Source of the DNA: Gamarada debralockiae
Taxonomy: Eukaryota > Ascomycota > Leotiomycetes > Helotiales > Hyphodiscaceae
DNA length: 38,278 bases
Reading direction: 5' to 3'
NCBI GenBank assembly: GCA_002803225.1
Contig: NXFV01000722.1
Span: forward strand, 1 to 38,278
Below the pieces are notes generated by a model. That model was not told the origin of the DNA. It worked only from the letters and a program-made list of their open reading frames with translations, and made no database searches. Shown here piece by piece: positions 21,732 to 30,987 of this stretch (its first letter is position 1; each line of letters begins with the position of its first letter). Position numbers and translations under genes: made by a program.

Positions 21732-22423
21732 GATGCTAGCGGACGTTGGAATTGCGGTGATGATGAAATTGGTGATGAATGATGCAAGTTTCTTCGGGCC
21801 GGCCAAGGCGGTTTATGCAACCTGCTCACAATGACGAGTCTGACACTCGGGAACAGAGGAATTGATATGCCTACTATTCTGCAGCTGAGGCGCAGACAGA
21901 CAGGAGTTAGTGAAATGGCACGATATCATTGGTCACTATTTCAGTGTCTAACTTGAGCAGGTCTAGCGTCATGCAACCTGCTCACATTATGGACCAGGAT
22001 CACGAGCTCCAGCATCACACATGCACCACTTAATTAACAAACGCAACGTTATAATTTTCCAAGGGTAGCTAATTTAGACAGTAGCTAGAGATTCGGCAGT
22101 GAGCCCTACGCTTCATGCAGCTGGCTCACTCGCTCACTCGGAATTCTCCTATTGGTCCATCTCTTCAATATATCCAAGTTGAATGTGACGTGATTGGTCC
22201 AAGGGTCATGCAGCTTGCTCACGATATCTGATGCTCGGAATAACATCCAAGATGCAAGTATCTTGGACATTGTTCAATAAGAGCAATATAAAGATCGTAG
22301 CAATACCTTAATTTCGACATATCTTTTCGTATCATCAAAAACATAGAACTCAATCCAAGACATTGAATTATCTGTTTCTTAGTATTACACCTTCACACAT
22401 TGACTCAAGTACTCGTTTTGAAC
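21732..22423. promoter_or_regulatory. Shared divergent promoter with four 15-bp motif copies
   Basis: Lies between the start codons of the bZIP factor (minus) and the dehydrogenase (plus). The motif ATGCARCYKGCTCAC occurs at 21815-21829, 21971-21985, 22115-22129 and 22208-22222, all in the same orientation, 93-156 bp apart. Copies 1, 3 and 4 are followed 5-20 bp later by CTCGG. Several ATTGG (CCAAT-box) words lie between them. Copy 3 also forms an inverted pair AGTGAGCC…GGCTCACT (22098-22130). Confidence 0.7.
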
Positions 22424-23447
22424 ATGTCTTTCCATCCCGACACTCTGCCCGATCTCAAGGGCAAAGTATTCATAGTCACAGGTGGGAATTCCGGCATGCA
22501 AGTCTCCCCTCTCCCCTCTCACCACGAAGCCCGAATCGCTGATCTCACCAAACCACAGAGGCTACTACACCGTAGCCCACCTAGCAGAACACGGCGCCCA
22601 CGTTTACATGTGCGCCCGATCCCCAGAGAAGGGCACAGCAGCCATCGGCAACATCAAGAAAATGCACCCCTCAGCCAACATCGACCTCCTGCAAATGGAC
22701 CTCATGAACCTCACCAGCGTTGTCGTGGCCGCCAAGCACTTCCTCACCCTCGAAACGGCCCTGCACGGCCTGGTCAATAACGCAGGCATCATGGCGACGC
22801 CCTTCGAAATGACCAAAGATGGCCACGAGGCCCAGTGGCAGACCAACTACCTCGCGCACTGGGTTTTGACGAAGCACCTGCTTCCTCTGATGCTGCGGAC
22901 TGCCAAGACGCTTCCTCCCGGCAGCGTGCGCATCGTCAACCTCACTTCATCGGGCCACTTGGGCGCACCCAAGGGCGGCATCAATTTCAAGGACCTATCG
23001 CTCAAGGATAGCGGCCCGTGGCCGCGGTACGGACAGAGCAAGCTCGCCAACATTCTGCACACCAAGACCCTGAACAAGACGTACGGCCCCGGCTCTCCCT
23101 GTGCGCGGAACGGGGAGGGCGAGATCTGGGTTTCATCCGTGCATCCAGGTCTGGTTGAGACGAACCTCGCCACGTCGGTGGGTGAGTCGGGGTCGGGCAT
23201 GATGAGTGTTTTCTCGGTCTTACGCATGTTTGGGTTGATATGGCCTGCCGATAAGGGGTCGTGGACCAGTTTGTTCTGTGCGGCGAGTCGGGATATGAAG
23301 GCGGAGCAGAGCGGCACGTATTTCGAAATTTTCCGGCGGTTTGGGGAGCCGAGGTGGCAGAGCGGGGCGGCGAAGGATGGGAAGCTTGCAGAGAGGTTGG
23401 AGGAGTGGACTGGGGAGGTGATGAGGAAGGAAGGGTGGGTTCGGTAA
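22424..23447 (+). CDS. Short-chain dehydrogenase/reductase (retinol-dehydrogenase-like)
   Basis: Two exons (22424-22497, 22559-23447) give 320 aa. The intron begins GCAAGT rather than GT and ends CACAG, a GC-AG intron whose donor is the usual GC consensus. Splicing restores the nucleotide-binding motif VTGGNSGIG (residues 18-26) exactly, which decides the model. Other SDR landmarks: NNAGIMATP, NLTSSGHLG (catalytic Ser) and YGQSK near residue 182 (catalytic Tyr/Lys), then HPGLVETNL. The arrangement resembles WW-domain-oxidoreductase/retinol-dehydrogenase-like SDRs, which oxidise or reduce alcohols and ketones with NAD(P)(H). The substrate is unknown. It is divergent from the bZIP/DUF3425 gene and may be its target. 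GC content is higher than in the flanking repeats, and the coding frame is clean. Confidence 0.9.
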
Positions 23448-23625
23448 TAGCATCAACTAGTTTCAGTCTTTTTCGGTTATATTAATAGATTTATTGTTTT
23501 ATATTATTACATATTCTTATTTTCTTATTTATTCATGTATATTTTTATTCACTTTTATACTTTTAAGTATATAGTCCAGAGTTTTATACCCAGTGATTCT
23601 TTATTTGATATCGAGCTGTTTATAT

Positions 23626-24182
23626 CTAAAAAAAAAAAAAATTAAAGGCCATCAGACCAACAGCAAACAGGACACCAGCGAATGCGCTCTCCCAAGTCGC
23701 ACCATTGGTCTCGCTGGGGCTGGCGAAGCTTGAAGTCGTAGTGCCTGTGGTAGATGGCTCAGAGGCAGCAGTGGGAGAAACAGATGAGGCAGATAAAGAC
23801 GCAGAGGAGGCTGATGACGCAGTGGGGGTAGAAGCAGTAGTGCCCGAGGCAGAAGCCGAAGCAGAAGACGCGTTCTTGATGTCGATGGTGAAGGCGGAGT
23901 CGCCCGTGTACGACTGCACCGTGCTCTGGCCCGACGTCGTGGTCGTCAGATTGTCGCTGGAGATGGTGAAGGTTCCCGTCAGCGGTTCCATGTCCGAATT
24001 AACTGTCAAAACCAATCCGCCATCGTCCGACTTGGCGACCGAGCTGGTGTACGTTCCGCACTGGATCTCGCTGACGGCGGGCAGCTCGCCGTTATCGCTC
24101 GTCCCCATCGCGTCACAGCCTGTTTGAATTCGGGGTTGTTGCTGGTAACTATGCTGATTTCGTAACTATATCGTGCCAACTG
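23626..24182 (-). pseudogene. GPI-anchored Ser/Thr-rich protein, 5'-truncated and frameshifted
   Basis: The open part (24108-23626) encodes AVSEIQCGTYTSSVAK, a beta-rich stretch (VLTVNSDMEPLTGTFTISSD), an Ala/Ser/Thr-rich stalk and a hydrophobic end (FAGVLFAVGLMAFNFFFF) as in GPI-anchored wall proteins. Upstream, another frame reads YEISIVTSNNPEFKQA and would join CDAMGTSDNGELPAV if one base were present near 24115, so a 1-nt loss is likely. A plausible acceptor (TGACAG) stands at about 24183. No signal-peptide exon follows, because HET-gene sequence begins about 100 bp further up. The poly-Phe end abuts an A14 tract at the 3' edge. I infer a dead, truncated gene; an undetected distant first exon is the alternative. 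Confidence 0.5.
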
Positions 24183-24285
24183 TCAGCACCGATATCTGTA
24201 TTACATCTTGCTAAAGACGATTTGAGCGTCGGATACGCGATAGCAGCAAGTGAAAAAGCGTGCAGCTGGCTATTCTTGTCTTCAT

Positions 24286-25150
24286 TTACTCTAGAAATTC
24301 GATGTTATTAACTGCTCTCTCGGATGGTAGGACATATATAGTGTATGTCTTGAATTTGCACGCGCGCTTCTCTGGGAGAAGTGTCACATTTCCAGGCAAA
24401 AGCCTTATGAATATGCCACTTTCCGGGTGTTTTTGGAGCCAAATACAGAGGATCTGGCTTTCCTTGCTGCTTCTGGAGTCTAGGCGGCATATCAAAGCTA
24501 AATATGTGCCAGGTCTTAGTTCCGATCTGCCACCTGAGGCCCAACAGCGACGGAAAGGAGTAAAGCCCATGCCACGGGGTCGGACTACTTCATGTGTTCG
24601 AGCACTTCATTTTTCAGTGCATCCTTGCTTAAAAGCGGTAGTCCAATGAGCAGTCCTCTACTAGTCAGCGCAGCAGGATTATGAAGTTGTTGATCTGGTG
24701 TCTTGTACCGCGAAATGACTTGCAGATTGCCTCGCATCTTGTCCTGAGAGCACACGAGACTTCTGAAGTCGGAGGAAGACCGGGTCAACAGTCCACGTTG
24801 GCAGGACTGCGATCCTGCACTCTTCCAAGCGGAGATAGTGTAGTCGTAAAAATGCACGATCTCCTTCTCCATAAAGCATTGGCATAAACACATTGAACAG
24901 CCCCATAAGAGAGTATGCAGTGTCTTCAATACGTGACGTTGACCGCATAGAAGCCCATGACACCCTCTCTGCAACTGTTCGTCTAGTTGGGTCTGCTCCA
25001 CGAAGAACAAGGGAATCAATACCGGTGATATCGGCGATCTGCTGGCAGAGGCTGGCTTTACTCCCAAATTCATTCCACTTAGAGTCATAGAATTTGGCTG
25101 AAGAAGGTGCAATGAGTTCCTCTGTACATGATATCAGCAAGTGGGCTTGA
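24286..25150 (-). pseudogene. Tail of a second HET-domain gene (fragmented)
   Basis: Begins abruptly at TEELIAPSSAKFYDSKWNEF, which corresponds to the middle of a HET domain (the usual GWTLQELIAPS…). It continues through DITGIDSLVLRG, RVSWASMRSTSRIEDTAYSL and GLFNVFMPMLYGEGDRAF. About 25 bases then seem to be lost (frame change near 24865) before YDYTISAWKSAGSQ…RGLLTRSSSDF in another frame. A third frame (24570-24286) ends with a tail (GTYLALICRL…TYTIYVLPSE) like HET C-termini. Three frames and a missing first half make this a non-functional remnant. It lies directly downstream of a nearly complete HET domain. Confidence 0.65.
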
Positions 25151-25915
25151 ATGCACGACCAGTAGACGTAGGCCAGTAGTCTGGTTTGTGAGGCCCATGA
25201 TCTCTTTCTGCAGCCGCTGAAACGCATTCTCGCCTTCTCCATAAAGTAGCGGCATATAGACACCGAACAATCCCATCAAGCAATACGCTCGGTCTTCGAT
25301 CCGCAAAGTACGCCGACGAGCAGCCCAGGCCATCCTCTCAGACACGCTATATTCATCTGGTCGCCTCGGATAGTCCAATATTTCCGTAGGTATGCCAGTG
25401 ACCTCTGATATCACAGTTGTCAATACTGTCTTGTTTCCAATCTCGGTCCCGTCTACAGAATAGAACCTAATGTAACGCGGGCCCATAAGCTCTTGAAGCG
25501 TCCAGCCACGAGTGAACCATCTACTTTGTCGAAAAGTTGACCCCAATGTACGGTGGGAAAGATGGTCCTTTTCACCCCTGACATCTGACAGATACACATA
25601 GCATAAAGCCGCCTTCTCGTACCAGCCAAACATGGAGTTGATCGCTTCCGTAAGCTCGGCGCTGCTTGATTTGTCGATGCAACACGTATCGATCCAGAAG
25701 TATTGCAAGCCCTCATGTCGTGTCTGTTCGCCGCAGAACATGATCTTCTTATAGCCAGCCTTGCTCTTGCCGATGGCCTCCACCAGGTCTTCGAAGGTTA
25801 CCTCCTCGCCATCCGACCCCCAGGTGTGCGAAAGGATGGCATAGGGAGGAATATCATCGTCAAAGTTCATCGTCAGGCTGAACCCGCCACTGCTGTTTCG
25901 TTTGAGAAGACGCAT
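25085..25915 (-). CDS. HET-domain protein (heterokaryon incompatibility-like)
   Basis: A single ORF of 276 aa from MRLLKRNSSGGFSLTMNFDD. HET landmarks in order: PPYAILSHTWGSDGEEVTFED (5-45), YFWIDTCCIDKSSSAELTEA (about 72-90), SMFGWYEKAALCYVYLSDV, RWFTRGWTLQELMGPRYIRF, VSERMAWAARRRTLRIEDRA then YCLMGLFGVYMPLLYGEGEN ending in QRLQKEIMGL near residue 240. The domain is complete; the last 35 residues have no family resemblance and come from reading the junction with the next HET fragment out of frame. HET proteins mediate vegetative incompatibility and related cell death. HET-only proteins of this length exist, so the gene may work, but the usual several-hundred-residue C-terminal part is absent and it could be a truncated relic. 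Confidence 0.75.
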   Translation of the reverse strand: MRLLKRNSSGGFSLTMNFDDDIPPYAILSHTWGSDGEEVTFEDLVEAIGKSKAGYKKIMFCGEQTRHEGLQYFWIDTCCIDKSSSAELTEAINSMFGWYEKAALCYVYLSDVRGEKDHLSHRTLGSTFRQSRWFTRGWTLQELMGPRYIRFYSVDGTEIGNKTVLTTVISEVTGIPTEILDYPRRPDEYSVSERMAWAARRRTLRIEDRAYCLMGLFGVYMPLLYGEGENAFQRLQKEIMGLTNQTTGLRLLVVHSSPLADIMYRGTHCTFFSQIL

Positions 25916-26092
25916 TGTCCGACCAAACTCGAAGGCTCTTAAGGAGAAGAGTTCAGAGTAAAGATTTGTCGTGCATGCATGCGAGATTATCTTTTGAGTT
26001 GAGAGTGGAGGTCGGATTTTGTTGTCTTTCAGCTGAATGGCAGCCTCGCTGCAATGGTGGCATCGTTATACGTTGCTAAGGACGGGGGCAAA

Positions 26093-26505
26093 ACTAGCCA
26101 GACGAATTGGAAATATTTTGTGATTATCGAGATAAAGCATTATGTAAAATTTCGTCTGCTCAACTTGCTATTTTATGACCAGCTTGGACACAAATCTCTT
26201 GCCAAACCTCCACTTCCGAGCCGTTTGAAACCGCACTTTTATGAAACTATTTGGAAAATACCATGGCTAGAAAATCCTTCCTTGAAATCCTTCCTTGAAA
26301 TCCTCTCCCACGGAATCCGCGACTTTATATGGCGGGAAGTTTTTGAATCAAGATCGGGAACTATCACAATCGAACCCTTCGTACCTGATGCGGGATGCCA
26401 ACCTACACAATACATGAATACTACAGCAACTGCTCTAAGACGCACGACGCTTGTATGTCTATCATGTCTCTCTCAATACTTCGAACCTCTCGACTGATGT
26501 ATTTT
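26093..26505. repeat. Dispersed repeat B, copy 2 (less mutated)
   Basis: Partner of 14765-15155. This copy keeps an open plus-strand frame from about 26054 to 26497 (ending TTLVCLSCLSQYFEPLD), while copy 1 is full of stops. No domain is recognisable, so the open frame may simply reflect weaker RIP. It contains a short internal duplication (CTTCCTTGAAATC twice at about 26277-26304). Confidence 0.7.
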
Positions 26506-26819
26506 GGGTGTCGAAACCTAATGTGGAAATGTAATATTGTGCCGCTAAGGTATTTGGGATGGCGGACCGGACACTACGCGATATACCTCTTTATTCGGTT
26601 GATGAGTTGCCGCTCGATAAGAGGGTCGTTGGGCTGGTCGGCATGTGCAGTTGTGTGAGTTGGCCAGCCTTGGGAATATCAGAGCACCTGATATGTTGGA
26701 GGTAGTTTTGAGATAACTTGGAACGTGGTCTAGTCTCTAGTCCATTGACCTTAAAGTCCTCGATACTAGCGTATCAAGCCTGTCACGGCACTTAGGTAGG
26801 GCTGACTCCAAGAAGACCG

Positions 26820-27090
26820 AAAAGACCGGCCATCAAAAGGACAAGCAACATCACACTAAAAGCCTGAGGGAAACAGCCTGATGTCACCTGTTATACTTGC
26901 TAGGAACCAGGTCGCTATGCTACTAGTTGTCCTAAGCAAAAGGAACAAAGGGAGCGACATTAGGAAGCAAAGATTCAATCTACTCCACGTCTGCAATCTA
27001 AAGCTAGTAGCCGGCCTAGCCCTAGCCCTCGATCTGGCTCTGAAGAGCCTAGAGCCCTAAGTGACACTGATGACTCTTTTAACTAGTATA
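26820..27090 (+). pseudogene. Retroelement gag relic with a CCHC-like zinc knuckle
   Basis: Around 26889-26931 the plus strand reads CYTC*EPGRYATSC, a CX2CX4-X4C zinc knuckle in which the histidine is Arg and one codon is a stop. A Lys/Glu stretch and a Ser/Pro/Arg-rich tail follow (SSRPSPSPRSGSEEP). This is how gag C-termini of fungal retroelements look. Stops and the altered ligand show it is dead. The sequence to about 27475 may be the element's LTR or 3' region (TATA-like TATTATATATATGAGC near 27315), but I could not define LTR ends. Confidence 0.45.
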
Positions 27091-27579
27091 GTTCCTTAAG
27101 ACCCTACTATAGAACTAACTCGGCCTATAAGGGTGTAATAGCTATAGGAACCTAGAGGGTGTAACAAGCCTAGGTCTAGGTGCCAGGTGGCCCTAAAGGA
27201 AGACCCTGAAGGAATGATCCTAAAGGAATGGCAATATGGCTCCAAGACCGGGCCAAAAACCCGACCGTGAAAGAGAAGGACAGCCGTAAGCTCGGCCGTA
27301 AGCTAGACTCTTCACTGTATTATATATATGAGCTCTGTAAGCTGTATAGCTTGGAAGCTAAGCTTAAGAGTCTTGGAAAAGAGCACACAAGTACTCAAGA
27401 ACCCTATAATCAATACAACAACAAACTTCTCCTTTTACTGAACTGCTACTTCTCAGATATTCTGTGATCCCTCCTGTTGCCCTCTAGCTACCTTCTACGT
27501 AAAGTCAGGCGACATTCGCTCGAAATGTTATAATAACATTAGCAAATTAGTAAATGATCTTTAAAGAGCATACAGCTAT

Positions 27580-27788
27580 TGTGACGGGTTGCACCCGATG
27601 TTATGCTTGGCGCTAAAGCGCCTGCGCTGTCATGTGAACAGGCGCAAAGTTCGTGCCACTGCCACTAGCGGCCGCGACACCCCTTAATTTCTAAGAAGCA
27701 GATTCTTCTTCTCTTTTCTTCTTTAGCTAATTCTTCTTGTAATACAAACGAGCTTTTGCACTGCACACTTTGCATTCGCCCCGTGACA
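27580..27788. mobile_element. Solo LTR of a retrotransposon (209 bp)
   Basis: Begins TGTGACGGG and ends CCCGTGACA, so the ends are TG…CA and the terminal 9 bases are perfect inverted repeats. Flanking pentamers are GCTAT (left) and GCTAC (right), a 5-bp target duplication with one C/T change. There is no adjoining internal region or second LTR, so it is a solo LTR left by recombination. Confidence 0.75.
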
Positions 27789-28341
27789 GCTACTATTAAT
27801 TGTCTTTAGAGATAACTAATCACAAGGTGTTTACAAAATCCTTAAGAAAATTAAACAGCCTCTAGTTATCTTATGTGTAGGTCCAACAAGTTGCCCTTCT
27901 CAACTACTTGATGCACTAAGGATCACGTGATGAGATTCACAAGATTAGCATCCCAGAGTTGTCTCTTTAATCCCCAATCTACATCTTGGTCTCTATGATG
28001 GCCCCTTGGCTAGAGCTACGATTAGAGCTCTTTACTAATAGACCCGCTAGATATCGGAATTAGCACGTTCTCGAGGCTGAAAATATAATTCATAGAGTGG
28101 GGACGCGTGAGACAAAGACAAGCCACAAGGACTCTAATCGAACGAAATTCTTCTTCCAATACTTCCAATCATTCTAATAACTATAACTTTGTGAGGGTCA
28201 CATGATTTGAAAACGGAGCTGGCCTGGGAAGAGTGTGCGACCAGTGGCGCATATTTCGGTGAGCGCATTGAGCCCAGCCTCGTCGACCACACTTCAAAAT
28301 CCAACATCGCAGATGCAACGTCCCTCAATACTCCTTGAAGG

Positions 28342-30987
28342 TTGATAAAAGAGCCTGTCAGCTGTCTGAATGTTGATCCCGCAAAGAACGAATTTAGTAG
28401 CTCTCTTACAAGGTCCGCAGATGGAAATGGATGGAATTTCGGCAAGGCTGAGGTCTCTTTTTCCCAGCAGAGATTAACCGCTGACTGCTGTCTCGTCCAG
28501 AGCGACCTTAATACAAGTGGATTTATCGTCCTTAATCGCGCCTTCAATGATCAATATCCGCAAGAGGTCCCGAACAATGTTGCGCAGTTGACGACTCATC
28601 TCCAAACTGCAGTTGATAAGGTGTGGCCAAATCGATTCGGGTTACGATACAGGAATGTCAAGGTTCTTCTTGCGAGCTGGGAGGCCGACGATCTTGGTGT
28701 GATCAAGGAAGTCAGGGTTCTAGAACATGTCTTTATCGACTTCTACCGGTTTGATGTATCGATATACATTATACCAAGCCATAATCCAGACCGATCGCTC
28801 ACTCGTCGAGTGATTGAGTTGGTTGACTCTGCTCTAAATGATACACTCTTGATCTTCTACTATGCGGGCCATGCATCCATGAATCCAAACAGGCACGAAT
28901 CTATCATTTGGTCAGCGTAAGTGATGGATTCGTGGAGCGCATGTCCGGATCGCTAATACCAGTGGTAGAAACCGCCAAAGGAATTCTCCAGCCTTAACTT
29001 CGAATGGCATTCAGTCGTTGTTGGAGGAAGCCGATTGTGATACTTTCCTTCTCTATGATTGTTGTCACTCCGCAGACACGGCTATTGCGCCAGCTCAGTC
29101 CTTGCGAGGTGCTACGGAGCTCATAGCAGCATGCGGCTTCGAGGGTATCGCTGCTGAGGTTGGGGAGCATTCCTTCACAAACGCACTAGCTGAAGTTCTG
29201 GCCTTATCTTCATCCGGACCCTCGTTCTCAGTATCGAAACTGCATAGCAGGGTCATGCAACAACTCAAGAAATGGATGCCTTCACCCACGCGAGATAAGA
29301 ATGGAAAGTTTGTCCGAGATCCGTATGGCCGGCCTATAATGGAGCCACAGAGGCGAAGAACTCCAGTGTATTGTAACCTGACGCATGACGGCGGCCGAAG
29401 AGCCATCATGCTACCCTGCATCCCACAGGCTGCAATTTCAGAGGGCTCTACTTTTCCCTTGGAAAGTAGCTCCAACACCTTTCCGCAAACTGTATCAGAG
29501 GCCGCGGCCACTTCTCCAGCATTGGCAAACAACGCAGTTTCGTCAACTAAGGCAGTCACCAGAAATCCTCACATGATAATAACCGTTAACATAGTCGACG
29601 AAGTGGTAGTCGGTCAACGGGAACCGAACTTCGACGCCTGGTTAGAGTGGGTACGAAGTGCACCGCCGGACGCCGACCGAATTAGATTCGACCTCGCGGA
29701 AAATACGTGCATTCTAAAGTCACCTTCGGACTTCAGGCTCTGCGTCAGAGCTCACTTAGAAGATTATTCTCAGCTTGTCTTTCCTGGTGAGTGATTCACA
29801 CTGCTCGACTAAACGATAATACACCTCATGGTCTATAGAATTTCTGGTGTCATATCTTCAAGAAAGTAGCGTAAGGAAATTAGAATGTGAGATTTGTTCC
29901 ACCTTCGCGGATAACAATCTCGAAGTCGATATTATTTGTGGTCAGGGCCATCTATCGATGAAACTTCAAGCAACCGAATTCATTCTAACCCCAGATGAGC
30001 TGTCCTATTTTACTGTCAAATATTCCGGAACTCCAGATGAAATGTCGACGTCCAAGGATATGTGGCCGCTACCTTTAGCATTACAACGGGTTGATATGGA
30101 TGGTCTTACTAAAAGCTTCCGACAGTATATTATCGCCATGGTCCGCCAACACAGCCATCTCTCGGAACTTCTACCTAGAGGAATCAGCAAAGTGTCCAAA
30201 CAGGTACTTGACGCCGTTAGTCAATATTACAGATCACTTTGTTCTTCTCCACAGGTAAGTTGAGTTTCCATTTTTAGGAAATATAATCGCTGAAGGTTCT
30301 GTAGACAACCCTTCTCGAGACAGCGTTGATGCTCTGTGCTGTGCGCCGCTTTGTAGGATGGAAAATCAAGCTCACGGACCAGACGCTGGAAAAGGCAGCT
30401 AAGAGCCTTAACAAATCAAGTTTGCGAACTTCTCAGGTGCACTTGGTATCAAGACGCCTTAATTCCCAAGTGAAGTCTGCAATGCATACGTTAATTCGCG
30501 ATGTGACTTGGAGTGTTCTCAAACTGCTGGAAAGAGAACTTCATACAAGAAAGGATTCGGTCTGGGCAACTACTTTCTGCGTCATCTCGATTCTGTGCAT
30601 GAGTATCGAGGATACACAAATTGCTCTGGACGGATTTGTCTTCCACACAAAGTCTTATAGGACCAAAATCTCTTCTACTTTATCCGGAGACCGCATCCAG
30701 GCATGCCGAAAGTTGGACGATCTATTATTTGTTCATCTAAACCACTTGTTTCATGGAGTCTTTAGAACGCACAAAAAGCCATCTACAGGCAAGAAAGGCC
30801 ATGGTTTTAATCCCCTCCAGGATGGCGTAGATTTGGGAAATTTGGACCAGAGCTCCGTGAATCTGATCAATCAGATTCGCAGAGTCGTTTCTGACGAAGG
30901 CAGGTACCCCTGATACAGTTCCGACTCGTACTAATCGTTCATAGCCTCTTCCGTAGCGAAACTCGCCGAAACACCATTACTCAATAG
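28342..30987 (+). CDS. Caspase-like (C14) protein with long C-terminal extension
   Basis: Five exons: to 28916, 28969-29786, 29839-30254, 30305-30903, 30945-30987; introns of 41-52 nt keep frame. A p20-like domain has VKVLLASWEADDLGVIKEVR, the catalytic His in LLIFYYAGHAS and, after intron 1, WSANRQRNSPALTSNGIQSL and the catalytic Cys in LLYDCCHSADTA. ITELIAACGFEGIA-like and HSFTNALAEVL segments follow, as in fungal caspase-like proteins. An alpha/beta segment (HMIITVNIVDEVVVG…WLEWVRSAP) comes next, then about 350 residues of mostly helical sequence (ETALMLCAVRRFVGWKIKL; TWSVLKLLERELHTRKDSVW) resembling helical tails of some fungal regulators. Such proteases are linked to cell death. No ATG starts exon 1: the open frame begins near 28342 after a stop, so a small upstream exon (ATG at 28312?) is missing or the 5' end is damaged. 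The last intron is short; the protein may stop at 30913. Confidence 0.72.

Larger units (their letters stand above)
25916..28311. other. Repeat island between the HET and caspase-like genes
   Basis: Besides repeat B, the gag relic and the solo LTR, I see no gene. A short ORF at about 26561 (MADRTLRDIPLYSVDELPLD…) is protein-like but under 50 codons and unsupported. The first 150 bases probably hold the HET gene promoter, and the last 300 or so the promoter of the caspase-like gene. Confidence 0.5.

Noticed and set aside
23705..24127. 140-codon plus-strand ORF opposite the GPI-protein gene
   Set aside because: It is the complement of a low-complexity Ser/Thr/Ala stretch; no motif, and the minus strand has a stalk and hydrophobic end.
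27228..27467. 79-codon ORF after the gag relic
   Set aside because: Lies in probable retroelement 3'/LTR sequence and has no domain; more likely chance.
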